Source: Candidatus Sumerlaeota bacterium (lineage in GTDB: Bacteria; Sumerlaeota; Sumerlaeia; JADFCT01). From it: a stretch of DNA of 30,457 bases. The position numbers were made by a program, and so were the translations under genes. Positions 22,264 through 30,372 of the stretch are shown here, one piece after another. Positions within the stretch are counted from its first letter, which is position 1; each line of letters begins with the position of its first letter. Location: contig JAPLSP010000714.1 in NCBI GenBank assembly GCA_026398575.1, positions 1 through 30,457 of the forward strand. Reading direction: 5' to 3'. Under the pieces are notes generated by a model. The model was not told the DNA's origin and made no database searches. It saw only the letters and a list, made by a program, of their open reading frames with translations.

Positions 22264-24344
22264 ATCGTCTCGCGCTTCAAAAAGCCGTCTTCCTCCTTGG
22301 CGCGCTGGCCTTCGCCGGTCTTCATTTTCAGTCGGCGCTCACGCCGCCGCTTTCGCGCTCGGAGCCCGTCGAACCGGACGATGCCTATAGCTATATTCTC
22401 AAAGCCGAACAACTGCGCGCGGATTTTTTCCAGACCGGGCCGGCGTGGCGCGATTTGCGCCGGCAGATTGACCAGCCGGCGCCAACCGCCGCGTCCGCCT
22501 ATTGGCATAGCCGTCTCGAACAGCGTTTGCTCTTGGTTTATCACCCGGCGCATTCGATCCTCCTGGCGGCGCTGCGCTCGGCGGGAATGACCTGGCCGAA
22601 GGCCTATGCCGCCGCGCAATTGCTGGGATGCGCCATCCTCTGCCTGGGCGTCGCCGCATGGCTTTATATGATCTGGGGTCCGGGTCCAGCCGGCTTGGGA
22701 TTGCTTCTGCTGGCGCCGGTTTACTTCAAGGGACAGGGCATCAATCAGATCGTCCCGTCGAACTTCGCGATGGGGATTGCCTTTGCCACATGGGCCATGG
22801 CGCTGGCGTCGGGGAAATTGGCGGACATCGGAACGCCAGCCGGCGCGTTTGCGATGTGTGCGATGCATCCGGCAGGACGGCTCTATTCGCTTTGCGCCGC
22901 CGGCTTTTATGCCTGGCGTCATGGACTGACTGGATGGCGGCGCCGCATCATTCTATTTCTGACGCTCTTGCCGCCGCTCATCTTCAGCCTCCTGCCATTC
23001 CTTGGCGCCAACCTGCGATTCAGCCTGCAAGCCGCAACCGGTCCGCCCGGTTTCCGCTGGAGCGATGGCGTCCTGGCCAACGCGCAAGAGCTTTGGGGAT
23101 GCGTGCGCGCCTTCATCAATCCGGACGGCGGCGCCGCATGGATCGCCGCAGCGATTCTGATCGCTCTGGGCTTCATCGCGCTCGCGCCGGAGCGAAGACG
23201 CGCCGCGACGCTCTCGGGCGCGGCGATGGGCGGCTTGACATTGGCAAGCGTTCTCTATGTCCTTCCATTTTATCCCGGCGCGGCATCCCAGCGATTCCTG
23301 ATCCCATTCGCCATTTTTCTTTACGGCGCGATGGGACAAGCGGCATGGACCACCGCCGCCGCCATCGGTCTGAGCGCCCGAAAATATTACCAGCCATCTC
23401 CTGAGGCATCCGCTGAGGCGCCATCTCCTCAAACCCCTCCGGTCTCTCTTATTCTTCCCATCCTTCCCATCCCCCCCTTCTCTCCCGCCGCTCTGCGCGT
23501 CCTGCTCCGCCGCCCCTGGCTGATGGGTCTTGCCGCCGCGCTGATCCTTGCTTATGGCGGTTGGAGCGAGGGACGCTGGCTGAATGCGAATTGGAGAGCG
23601 CTTTCCGCGGGCGTGAAGCGCAATCTCTTCCGCTTGGATCAATCGCAGGTGAATCTGATGCTGGCGCAATCGAGCCCGGAAGAAGGCGCTCTTTATTTCG
23701 ACGAAGTTCCGCTCTATTTTTATCTGTCCAATGGCGCCTGGAAGCGGCGAGCCGTGTCATATTCCGCCGTGCGCCAGACGCCCGCCGAGCTGCCGGCGCT
23801 GCGCGACAATCCTTCGCTGCGATTTGCCGTTTTCATCCATCCGCGCTATCGTCTTCCCCAGGCCACGGAAGACGGCATTTTTTTGCCAAAGGGCGGCGGG
23901 CTTGAGATCCTTTGCAAGACAGCGCGGCGCCTCGGTGACTTTCAATTTCTTTTCCGGTCCGAGTCGCGCGATAATGAAGTAAAAATCATCGTGGATGATG
24001 ACAGAACCGGAAAGCAGACGATCGAAACATGGCGCGTCTGGCCGGCGGACTTTGGGGACTGGGATTGGCGGTCCATGGAACAGAAGAACAAGGAGATGCG
24101 CACACGGCGCATCGTGATTGCGGCGCAGGACGATTCGCCGGGAATCGTCCTGCAAGGACTCCGCGCTTCCGCCTCGTCCGAGCTCGACTGGCCTTGGGAT
24201 GAAGGGATAACCCTCCAGGCTCTGTCCGATCAGCTGCAAAAACCCGTGGCGGCTTTCGGCTGCGACGAATTGCGTCAGATGACGGGCAGGTCCGTGCGCG
24301 TCATTCATGATAAAGGCGCCACCGTCCTGGTCGAGATCAAATGA
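22260..24344 (+). CDS. Multi-membrane protein, probable GT-C-fold glycosyltransferase (paralog 2)
   Basis: The 694-residue protein is a tandem paralog of the preceding gene. Shared landmarks in the same order are EPVEPDDAYSYILKAEQ (Asp40-Asp41), YHPAHSILLAALR, WGPGPAGLGLLLLAP, GQGINQIVPSNFAMG, HPAGRLYSL, LYFDEVPLYFYLSNG and RFAVFIHPRYRLP. Between the last membrane segments it has an extra proline-rich linker (about 385-415) encoded by ccatcc-type repeats that the first copy lacks. The ATG at 22260 overlaps the previous stop. The pair may act as a heterodimer, or transfer two different sugars. Confidence 0.72.
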   Translation: MNRLALQKAVFLLGALAFAGLHFQSALTPPLSRSEPVEPDDAYSYILKAEQLRADFFQTGPAWRDLRRQIDQPAPTAASAYWHSRLEQRLLLVYHPAHSILLAALRSAGMTWPKAYAAAQLLGCAILCLGVAAWLYMIWGPGPAGLGLLLLAPVYFKGQGINQIVPSNFAMGIAFATWAMALASGKLADIGTPAGAFAMCAMHPAGRLYSLCAAGFYAWRHGLTGWRRRIILFLTLLPPLIFSLLPFLGANLRFSLQAATGPPGFRWSDGVLANAQELWGCVRAFINPDGGAAWIAAAILIALGFIALAPERRRAATLSGAAMGGLTLASVLYVLPFYPGAASQRFLIPFAIFLYGAMGQAAWTTAAAIGLSARKYYQPSPEASAEAPSPQTPPVSLILPILPIPPFSPAALRVLLRRPWLMGLAAALILAYGGWSEGRWLNANWRALSAGVKRNLFRLDQSQVNLMLAQSSPEEGALYFDEVPLYFYLSNGAWKRRAVSYSAVRQTPAELPALRDNPSLRFAVFIHPRYRLPQATEDGIFLPKGGGLEILCKTARRLGDFQFLFRSESRDNEVKIIVDDDRTGKQTIETWRVWPADFGDWDWRSMEQKNKEMRTRRIVIAAQDDSPGIVLQGLRASASSELDWPWDEGITLQALSDQLQKPVAAFGCDELRQMTGRSVRVIHDKGATVLVEIK

Positions 24345-24382
24345 GAACCGACTTATGAGAACCGACTTTGAGAACCGACTAT
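24342..24382. repeat. Three tandem copies of tgagaaccgactt
   Basis: The unit tgagaaccgact is repeated three times with 1-3 base spacers directly after the stop codon of the second membrane glycosyltransferase. The first copy begins within the stop codon. Confidence 0.85.
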
Positions 24383-24386
24383 AAGC

Positions 24387-24415
24387 TTGACAGTGGCGGA
24401 CGGGATTCTCAGAAT
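24387..24415 (+). promoter_or_regulatory. Possible promoter for the 446-residue gene
   Basis: A perfect TTGACA at 24387-24392 is followed after 17 bases by CAGAAT (24410-24415), four of six consensus positions. It sits between the repeat array and the next gene. Confidence 0.4.
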
Positions 24416-24476
24416 TCGCGCGCTTGTTAGGAATATGAAATTTTGTTTTTTTTCCATTCTCTGATTTTGTCATCCC

Positions 24477-25817
24477 ATGCTCATGCTTCCAGCATTGCTG
24501 TCGTCTAAAAACCATAAAGAATATCTGGGCCAGTTCCAGCGCTGGTGGAACGGCGATCTGGATAAAGACCGATTGCTGCGGGCCGCCGCGCGCTATGTGG
24601 CGCCGCGCGCCTGGCACGATCAATATGTCCTCCGTTCGAACGAGGGTTATACCGGTTTGATCTCGGCGATCCAGGCTAGCATCTGGCTGGCGCCCAAAGT
24701 GCGCAAAGACCCGCTGACACAGGCGCTGTGGAACCTGACCGGACAAACGCTGGCGCCGGCCTTCGATTTCGGAAATCCGGACGACGAAGCGGCCCAGGAG
24801 ACGCAGGTCAAGCCGATGGAAACGCTTTGGGAAGAAGCGAACATCCAAGGTTTATGCGCCCTGTTGAGCCGGACGGCAAACGTTCTGATCAATGAAAGCC
24901 TTGCGCCCTGGCTGTTGCGCAAAACGATGTCGGACGCCCATGACTTCGGCCGCCGCTTCACCAACATGGCCTGGGCGATCCGGCTGTGCCGCTGGGCGCA
25001 GTGGGAAGCCAGCGGCGTGCTGCTCTTTCCCGCGGTCCATTACGCCCTGTGCGCCCCCGACGACGACGCCAATGGGCTCTGGCTGAGCGAAGTGCTGGAT
25101 CATAATCCCATCCGCCAGGACCACGTCTCAGGTCCGGAACGCGACCTGCGGCTGGATCAGGCCGAACTGCTGATCGAAGTGGCGCTCGGCGGCGACCCCG
25201 AGGTATTGACCGCACAGGCCCTGCGCCTGTTGTCGGAAGGGGCGACGATTCCGGCGCTCTATGAAGGGCTGCTCATGGCCGGCGCGCGATTGATCACCTG
25301 CTCGCAACCCCAGGACTGGTATGGGCCGATCTGCGCCTTCCTTTTTCTCGAGTCGCTGCACGTGGCGCTCGAAGCGATGGAGCCGACGAGTCAGATTCAA
25401 GCCCTACTGCTGGGGGCGTTGATGCTGCAGCGGGCCGCCGCCGAGATCGAGCAGATAGACGCCTACGCCCCGCAGTGCCTCCTGCCCAAAGTCAAATCGG
25501 AAGCCCCGGTCATGATCTGGCTCCACCTGGCCGACGCCCTCGATTCGGACGACGAGAAGACGGCGCTGCGCCTGCTGTCCATGGCGCTCGCCTCTGGCAA
25601 CGACGCCCGCAACCTGTCTTCCTTCTTTGCCTCCTACGCCTCCCGCAACGACGCCCGCCTCTATTCGCTCCTCGACATGCAATACGTCTGCGCCACGCTG
25701 CTGGCCTTCGGCCGCGCGCGCCCTCAAACGCAGAACCGCCTCATGGCCGCCATGGTTCATTTCCTCTCCCGCTGCGACAAGGACCACACGCTCTGGGATT
25801 TGTTGGCGAATGAATGA
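24477..25817 (+). CDS. Hypothetical all-helical protein
   Basis: The 446-residue protein is not recognised. It is rich in Leu, Ala and Trp, with no signal peptide, no membrane segment and no nucleotide-binding motif. Helical stretches repeat through most of its length (for example LLSRTANVLINESLAPWLLRK and LMLQRAAAEIEQI), which suggests an alpha-solenoid or helical bundle. His and Asp residues are scattered (HYALCAPDDDANG; DHNPIRQDH), but no metal site can be asserted. Base composition is like the glycan genes upstream, so it belongs to the host backbone rather than to the AT-rich cassette downstream. It has its own possible promoter at 24387. Confidence 0.8.
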   Translation: MLMLPALLSSKNHKEYLGQFQRWWNGDLDKDRLLRAAARYVAPRAWHDQYVLRSNEGYTGLISAIQASIWLAPKVRKDPLTQALWNLTGQTLAPAFDFGNPDDEAAQETQVKPMETLWEEANIQGLCALLSRTANVLINESLAPWLLRKTMSDAHDFGRRFTNMAWAIRLCRWAQWEASGVLLFPAVHYALCAPDDDANGLWLSEVLDHNPIRQDHVSGPERDLRLDQAELLIEVALGGDPEVLTAQALRLLSEGATIPALYEGLLMAGARLITCSQPQDWYGPICAFLFLESLHVALEAMEPTSQIQALLLGALMLQRAAAEIEQIDAYAPQCLLPKVKSEAPVMIWLHLADALDSDDEKTALRLLSMALASGNDARNLSSFFASYASRNDARLYSLLDMQYVCATLLAFGRARPQTQNRLMAAMVHFLSRCDKDHTLWDLLANE

Positions 25818-25861
25818 AAAATGATTCACATAAATATTTTTAAAATTTTGAAAAATCCCTA

Positions 25862-25890
25862 TTGACAGAGCAAACCTATCCGCCTATCAT
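25862..25890 (+). promoter_or_regulatory. Strong sigma70-type promoter of the 3' cassette
   Basis: TTGACA (25862-25867, perfect) and TATCAT (25885-25890, five of six) are separated by exactly 17 bases. The surrounding sequence is AT-rich, and transcription would start near 25897, about 44 bases before the ATG at 25941. This is the best promoter match in the window and sits at the left boundary of the AT-rich segment. Confidence 0.7.
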
Positions 25891-25940
25891 ACTTTTTTGT
25901 TTACCAATCTAGGCCGGTGTTTGCCGAAGTCCTCTGTGCT

Positions 25941-26297
25941 ATGATCATCAAAAACAGCGATTTGGCGGATGATACATTTTCCGAGAAGAGGGAGATTTTC
26001 GCCGTGAAAAACCTTCGCGATCGTCTTGTTGAAGGACAACTGCAGGACGATGATATCCGCATCATTGAAGAATGGGGACAGAACCAAGAGCGAGATCGTG
26101 CTCTTTGTTCTCGATATACCCATTACCTCAGTGATGTTGTAGTGCAGATTAATGCGCTTTGGCCTAAGATCGAATCATCTGATGACAACAAGAGCAAGTT
26201 TTCAAAGCTTATTGCCTTTTATAAAAAACTTGTAGGCTCTGATTGTATTGACTTCGTGGATGCTGCATACGCTCCCTGCCAAAAGCGGCAGATGTAG
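25941..26297 (+). CDS. Small charged protein, first gene of the AT-rich cassette
   Basis: From the ATG at 25941 the product has 118 residues; a GTG at 25917 would add eight. It is strongly charged and helix-prone (REIFAVKNLRDRLVEG; DDIRIIEEWGQNQERDR; FSKLIAFYKKLVG), with no membrane segment or known motif. I recognise no family. The promoter at 25862 makes it the first gene of the transcript containing the peptidase and TIM barrel-HD genes. Size and position would suit a regulator or a helper, but that is guesswork. Confidence 0.6.
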   Translation: MIIKNSDLADDTFSEKREIFAVKNLRDRLVEGQLQDDDIRIIEEWGQNQERDRALCSRYTHYLSDVVVQINALWPKIESSDDNKSKFSKLIAFYKKLVGSDCIDFVDAAYAPCQKRQM

Positions 26298-26372
26298 TTT
26301 TATCTTTTCTTTTATCGAGTTCGCTTAGTGCCATCAATTCCAGATGATGGACGTGGATTTTCGGATGGATAA

Positions 26373-26406
26373 AAGCCTTTTGACTTGCTCCTTAATCAGA
26401 AGGCTT
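26373..26406 (+). promoter_or_regulatory. Small hairpin just before the peptidase gene
   Basis: AAGCCTT (26373-26379) pairs with AAGGCTT (26400-26406) around a 20-base loop that ends ten bases before the ATG at 26417. It could expose or hide the start region, or be an operator. Weak -35/-10-like boxes (TTGACT at 26380, CTTAAT at 26404) overlap it. Confidence 0.3.
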
Positions 26407-26416
26407 AATCAAAAGC

Positions 26417-28048
26417 ATGGAAAATCTCCCGTTCGACTACCAAACCAAGTTCCCGCCAGTCTTCTATGTTGAAGCAAAGTGCGGCGCTTCGGCGTGTCCG
26501 CAAAAATCAGATGATTATTATATCTCCGGGTACCCCACAGCCGATAATGATCCGAAGGATTGGACGAAGGACATCCTTATTGAGGCATATCGCGGCATGC
26601 GCAATATGTACGGCAATCGGCTGTATTTTTCCATGCCGCAACGCTCCACATCCTTTGTTTATCGCAGTGAGCGAGAATTTCTTGAGTCTTATAGCGAACG
26701 ATTTGCCTGGTGTTTGCATTTTTATGAGTCTACTCATAAAACAGGCCATTTTGCGCCAGGAAGATATAGCGGAATTCTATTTTTAAGACCATGGAATATA
26801 CATTGTCACGAATCCCGGGAGCCAGAGAAAGCAAAGGATCATTCCTGTGATAGTTCTCCGTCCATCTGTGAAGGTTATCTTCTTCCTCCCCATTATATTA
26901 AGCTCTCGCCATATTTCAGTAGCTGCTCTCATCATTATGCTAGTCGCTATTACTCCCTGCCTTTCTCCGCTATTCCTTTCGCCTCTGCGCAACACGGCGG
27001 CGCCTGCGGCCATTCCGTGTTGTTTGCTGCACTTCTCATGAGTAATTCCAAAGTAACATTATCACCCTATGAGATAGCTGTTGCCTCAGCCAGCTTTAGC
27101 AATATTTCCCACCAGCAAGGTGGTTATCGTCCCATTACTGGTCTTCGACTAAAAGATGCCAAGGCAATTGTTGAAAATATATGCCATGGTAAGGCGCGTT
27201 TCCTAATCTATTCTATACGCGATAAAGAGACGGGAAACATATCTGAAGAAGATGAACGTGCTTTTATTGATATGGTTTCTGCATATCTGTATCAAGGTAT
27301 ACCTGTAATCTATGCAGTGGATTATAGCTACCTTTACCCTGATGAGACCGCTCAAGCCAGAATGCCTCCAATACCTGGCGAAAAAAGTGACGAAAAAAAT
27401 AGCCATATGATATTAATTCACGGAATTGCCCGAACAAAAAGCCCCAATAAACTTCCAATACTCATTTTTGCTGATAGTATGAATTTGCACACAAAAGGAA
27501 ATATCTTCCACCAGGCATCTGCTAGAAGGATGATCGCTGCCCGATATCGAGGCTGTTCAGACGAGCAGAAGGCAAAGGCAAATGGACTCCAAAGTAGAGA
27601 TGAAATGGGAGCGAGGGCGCTCTATCTTGAATGTGTGATGCTAGCCTGCGTTCCCGAATGCCTAGTTTTGGATAGCAGCCAGTGTTTGAACAAAGATCAG
27701 ATATTACAAAAAAAGGCCCATCTTAGGGCCAAAGCTCAACTAGAAGGCTATCTCCTGAGTAAGATTTTCCCTGATATATACGAGGATACAGTACGTTGCT
27801 ACGAAAAAATCCAAGAATTCCGGCTAAGATTTGGGTCTTTCGATGTATCGCGCTACTTATGGATTATTGAAAATATAGATAATAATGGTAACCTTCTAAG
27901 TGGGAGCATCTTCGATACTCGTTCAACGGAAATATTCTGCGGCGAATTTTATTTATCTGAGAAGACTGTAACACTTAATGGAAATATTGAAGGCCATGAT
28001 ATGCAGCTTGTTGTTAAAGAGAAAAATGGAAATTTGATTATTGAATAA
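26417..28048 (+). CDS. Predicted papain-fold cysteine peptidase (C39-like), new architecture
   Basis: The 543-residue protein has a credible Cys-His-Asp triad. Cys197 is in QHGGACGHSVLFAALLM, at the N-terminus of a hydrophobic helix with a Gln five residues earlier. His330 is in NSHMILIHGI. Asp353 is in LPILIFADSM. Order and spacing match papain-like folds such as C39 peptidases and BtrH-type acyltransferases. Residues 1-180 are aromatic-rich (SSCSHHYASRYYSLP) and of unknown fold, with several Cys and His that could bind metal. The C-terminal 60 residues look beta-rich. No signal peptide or membrane segment is present, so it is likely cytoplasmic. Codon use is AT-rich, unlike the upstream genes. 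It ends 11 bases before the next gene. The substrate is unknown; an amide synthase or transglutaminase-like activity is also possible. Confidence 0.65.
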   Translation: MENLPFDYQTKFPPVFYVEAKCGASACPQKSDDYYISGYPTADNDPKDWTKDILIEAYRGMRNMYGNRLYFSMPQRSTSFVYRSEREFLESYSERFAWCLHFYESTHKTGHFAPGRYSGILFLRPWNIHCHESREPEKAKDHSCDSSPSICEGYLLPPHYIKLSPYFSSCSHHYASRYYSLPFSAIPFASAQHGGACGHSVLFAALLMSNSKVTLSPYEIAVASASFSNISHQQGGYRPITGLRLKDAKAIVENICHGKARFLIYSIRDKETGNISEEDERAFIDMVSAYLYQGIPVIYAVDYSYLYPDETAQARMPPIPGEKSDEKNSHMILIHGIARTKSPNKLPILIFADSMNLHTKGNIFHQASARRMIAARYRGCSDEQKAKANGLQSRDEMGARALYLECVMLACVPECLVLDSSQCLNKDQILQKKAHLRAKAQLEGYLLSKIFPDIYEDTVRCYEKIQEFRLRFGSFDVSRYLWIIENIDNNGNLLSGSIFDTRSTEIFCGEFYLSEKTVTLNGNIEGHDMQLVVKEKNGNLIIE

Positions 28049-28059
28049 AGAAATCGAAT

Positions 28060-30360
28060 ATGATATTATCAGCCATAAATTCATTTCTTATCCACGATTA
28101 TCAGGATGATAAGAAGTCGCAGATTTTGCCTACTTTGCATGAGGCATGTCGGCTTTTAAAGGACCGAGGATTTCAGCATGTGGATGTGCTAATCGACTCA
28201 CAAGATCTTAAGGCAGCCCGTGATGTTGATAATGGCGATTGTCTGGAAACCAAATGTCTATTTCCTGCCAAGAAAATAGCAGAACAGATTAGAAAATCAG
28301 TGCGTGCCGGTGGTACTCCTCTTGTTGTTAGTGCATTGGCCACTAACATTCCTAATATTAGCAGCTTATCGGATGATGCAAGGTGGAAAGAAGCAATTGA
28401 AGATTTAACCGCATGTCTTTTAGTGGCAGATATAATCCATGCGCGAGCAATTGAGATTGTCTGTGGCCGCAGAATAATAATTGAAAGATCATCCGCGACA
28501 GCAGATGCAAAAATCACTGATTATGAGGATAAGAATATTGCAGAAAAAGCTCGAATGCGATTAGCTGAGGGTATTGTCAATGCTTTCATAAACGCAAAGA
28601 CAGCATTAGGCGGCAAGCGCTTTCCTTATGTTGGTGTAGCTTTGGAAATGGAGCCGGATATACTTGCTCTAGCTAGCAATCATGACGAATGGTATCGCTG
28701 CCTAAGAACAGTCCGTAGCTGGATCAAAGATAAATGGAACGGTAATGATACTGATAAGGATGCGCTTCTCAAGCATATTGGCTTAAACCTTGACATCGGC
28801 CATTTTATCGTAGCCAAGGACAGAGAGCTAGATCCAACAGTGTATATTAACCGAGTTGAGCATATCTTAGCCTCAGAAAAGAAAGCTATCTTCCATGCTC
28901 ATATAGGCGATCATGCACTAGGCGGCCATTGGGTTGATGCGCCTGTGTGCAAATTTCATGATCCCAACGACTATAAGCTATTTATTCAATTCTACGAAAA
29001 TTTAGTTAAGATTTTTAAGGCAGATCGTTCTCCTTATTTCACAGGTGTTTTAGCGATCGAGCTAGAAGCCTGCGGGTGCATCAGCCCAGTTGTATTGTCT
29101 CGCGATAAAATTCTTCACCTCTGTGATAAATGGAATACCAGCTACACGAATGATGATGCCGTTATCGAAGACCTTCAGCGCATGATCGCCCAGTTACCGC
29201 CAACAGTTCTAAAGAAAGGCTGGATGGAAGGTATCAATTATACTATATACCAATCTATTAAGCATTTAGTTCAAGAAGGTGAAGAGCCTCGTCGCGATGA
29301 TAAAAGACCTCATGATCCTAATGATGAGATACTCCGCGAAGAAGAGATGAACTTAATTGAGGAATTCCTACGATGCCGAGCAACAGACAATAGAATCGAT
29401 CTCGCATTAGGGATAGCACGAAGGCTCCTTGATAAACTTGGGCTGGGTATAATGGCCGAATGGCTGACTGATCTAAATCAAATTGAATATGATAGAAATT
29501 TTTATCCTGAATATCGTGATCATACGACGCATTCCGTGATGGTCTATCTGTTAGGTCTCTATTTGTATTCAGAATCATCAAAAGTTCGCAGGTTAGTTCA
29601 ATATAGCAAAGAGATTGGTCATTGCGAGGAAGCTCGGTTTCGTCCTTGCACAAAAGACTGGTTTTCAAGGTGTTGGCTTGCTGCTGCTCTATGTCATGAT
29701 TTAGGATATATATTTGAATGTGACTCTGAAAAAGTTCGTAATAATGCTTGCAATAAATTAAAGGAATATGCAAAAAGATTTATCCAAAAAGTTATTACAA
29801 TTCCGTTAACTGGGGCAAAGGTAATTGATAATCACGCGGAATCTATAAATAAATTAATTGCTAGACCACAGTTTGACGGCGTTAAAGATTTGACAGTAAA
29901 AAGCATCCCTACTGAGGATTTTTTTTCTCGTATTGGCAATTGTGTCTCTAAAAGTTGCGAGATACCGCCACAAGGATTTTCTAAAATCTTTGATCTTCTT
30001 TCTTCAGATTCAAAAACCATTTTAGATCAAGATAGAAAATGGAGACCATTTTATGACCATGGTATTATGTCAGCTGCCTTATTGCAGCGCTTATTAGATA
30101 TACGAAAAAAATGGTATGAGGATCTAAAATCTATTGAATCATCTTTAATATCTACCCCAGATCTTCCAAGAAGAACTATAGATGCTGTAAAACAGTGGGT
30201 AAATAATGAAAAGTTTTGCTATACTGCAGATGAACTTGATTATATTGAAGAAGCTATTGCCGTTCATAATCTGTATTCTGAACACTATCAAGAGGTATTT
30301 GAAGGAGCAAAAAAGAATGGTTCCTTAAAAGAATCTGTGGGTAAATTTTGGCTCCGGTAG
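28060..30360 (+). CDS. Fusion of xylose-isomerase-like TIM barrel and HD phosphohydrolase domain
   Basis: The 766-residue protein appears to join two enzyme domains. Residues 1-380 read as a xylose isomerase/endonuclease IV-like barrel, with likely metal ligands in order: GVALEMEPD (Glu196/198), LNLDIGH (Asp245, His248), FHAHIGDH (His279/281, Asp284) and LAIELEAC (Glu334/336). Residues 450-766 have an HD-superfamily pattern: RDHTTHSVMVY (His488), ALCHDLGY (His546-Asp547), YDHGIMSAALL (His667) and AIAVHNLYSEH (His736). The barrel family includes sugar isomerases and AP endonucleases; HD domains cleave phosphate esters, often of nucleotides. A nucleotide or sugar-phosphate substrate is therefore plausible but unproven. 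It lies 11 bases after the peptidase gene and shares its AT-rich composition. Confidence 0.7.
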   Translation: MILSAINSFLIHDYQDDKKSQILPTLHEACRLLKDRGFQHVDVLIDSQDLKAARDVDNGDCLETKCLFPAKKIAEQIRKSVRAGGTPLVVSALATNIPNISSLSDDARWKEAIEDLTACLLVADIIHARAIEIVCGRRIIIERSSATADAKITDYEDKNIAEKARMRLAEGIVNAFINAKTALGGKRFPYVGVALEMEPDILALASNHDEWYRCLRTVRSWIKDKWNGNDTDKDALLKHIGLNLDIGHFIVAKDRELDPTVYINRVEHILASEKKAIFHAHIGDHALGGHWVDAPVCKFHDPNDYKLFIQFYENLVKIFKADRSPYFTGVLAIELEACGCISPVVLSRDKILHLCDKWNTSYTNDDAVIEDLQRMIAQLPPTVLKKGWMEGINYTIYQSIKHLVQEGEEPRRDDKRPHDPNDEILREEEMNLIEEFLRCRATDNRIDLALGIARRLLDKLGLGIMAEWLTDLNQIEYDRNFYPEYRDHTTHSVMVYLLGLYLYSESSKVRRLVQYSKEIGHCEEARFRPCTKDWFSRCWLAAALCHDLGYIFECDSEKVRNNACNKLKEYAKRFIQKVITIPLTGAKVIDNHAESINKLIARPQFDGVKDLTVKSIPTEDFFSRIGNCVSKSCEIPPQGFSKIFDLLSSDSKTILDQDRKWRPFYDHGIMSAALLQRLLDIRKKWYEDLKSIESSLISTPDLPRRTIDAVKQWVNNEKFCYTADELDYIEEAIAVHNLYSEHYQEVFEGAKKNGSLKESVGKFWLR

Positions 30361-30372
30361 TTTGCCAAGCTT

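Noticed and set aside
26380..26409. Second promoter directly before the peptidase gene (TTGACT / CTTAAT)
   Set aside because: The -10 is poor, and the transcript would start almost at the ATG.
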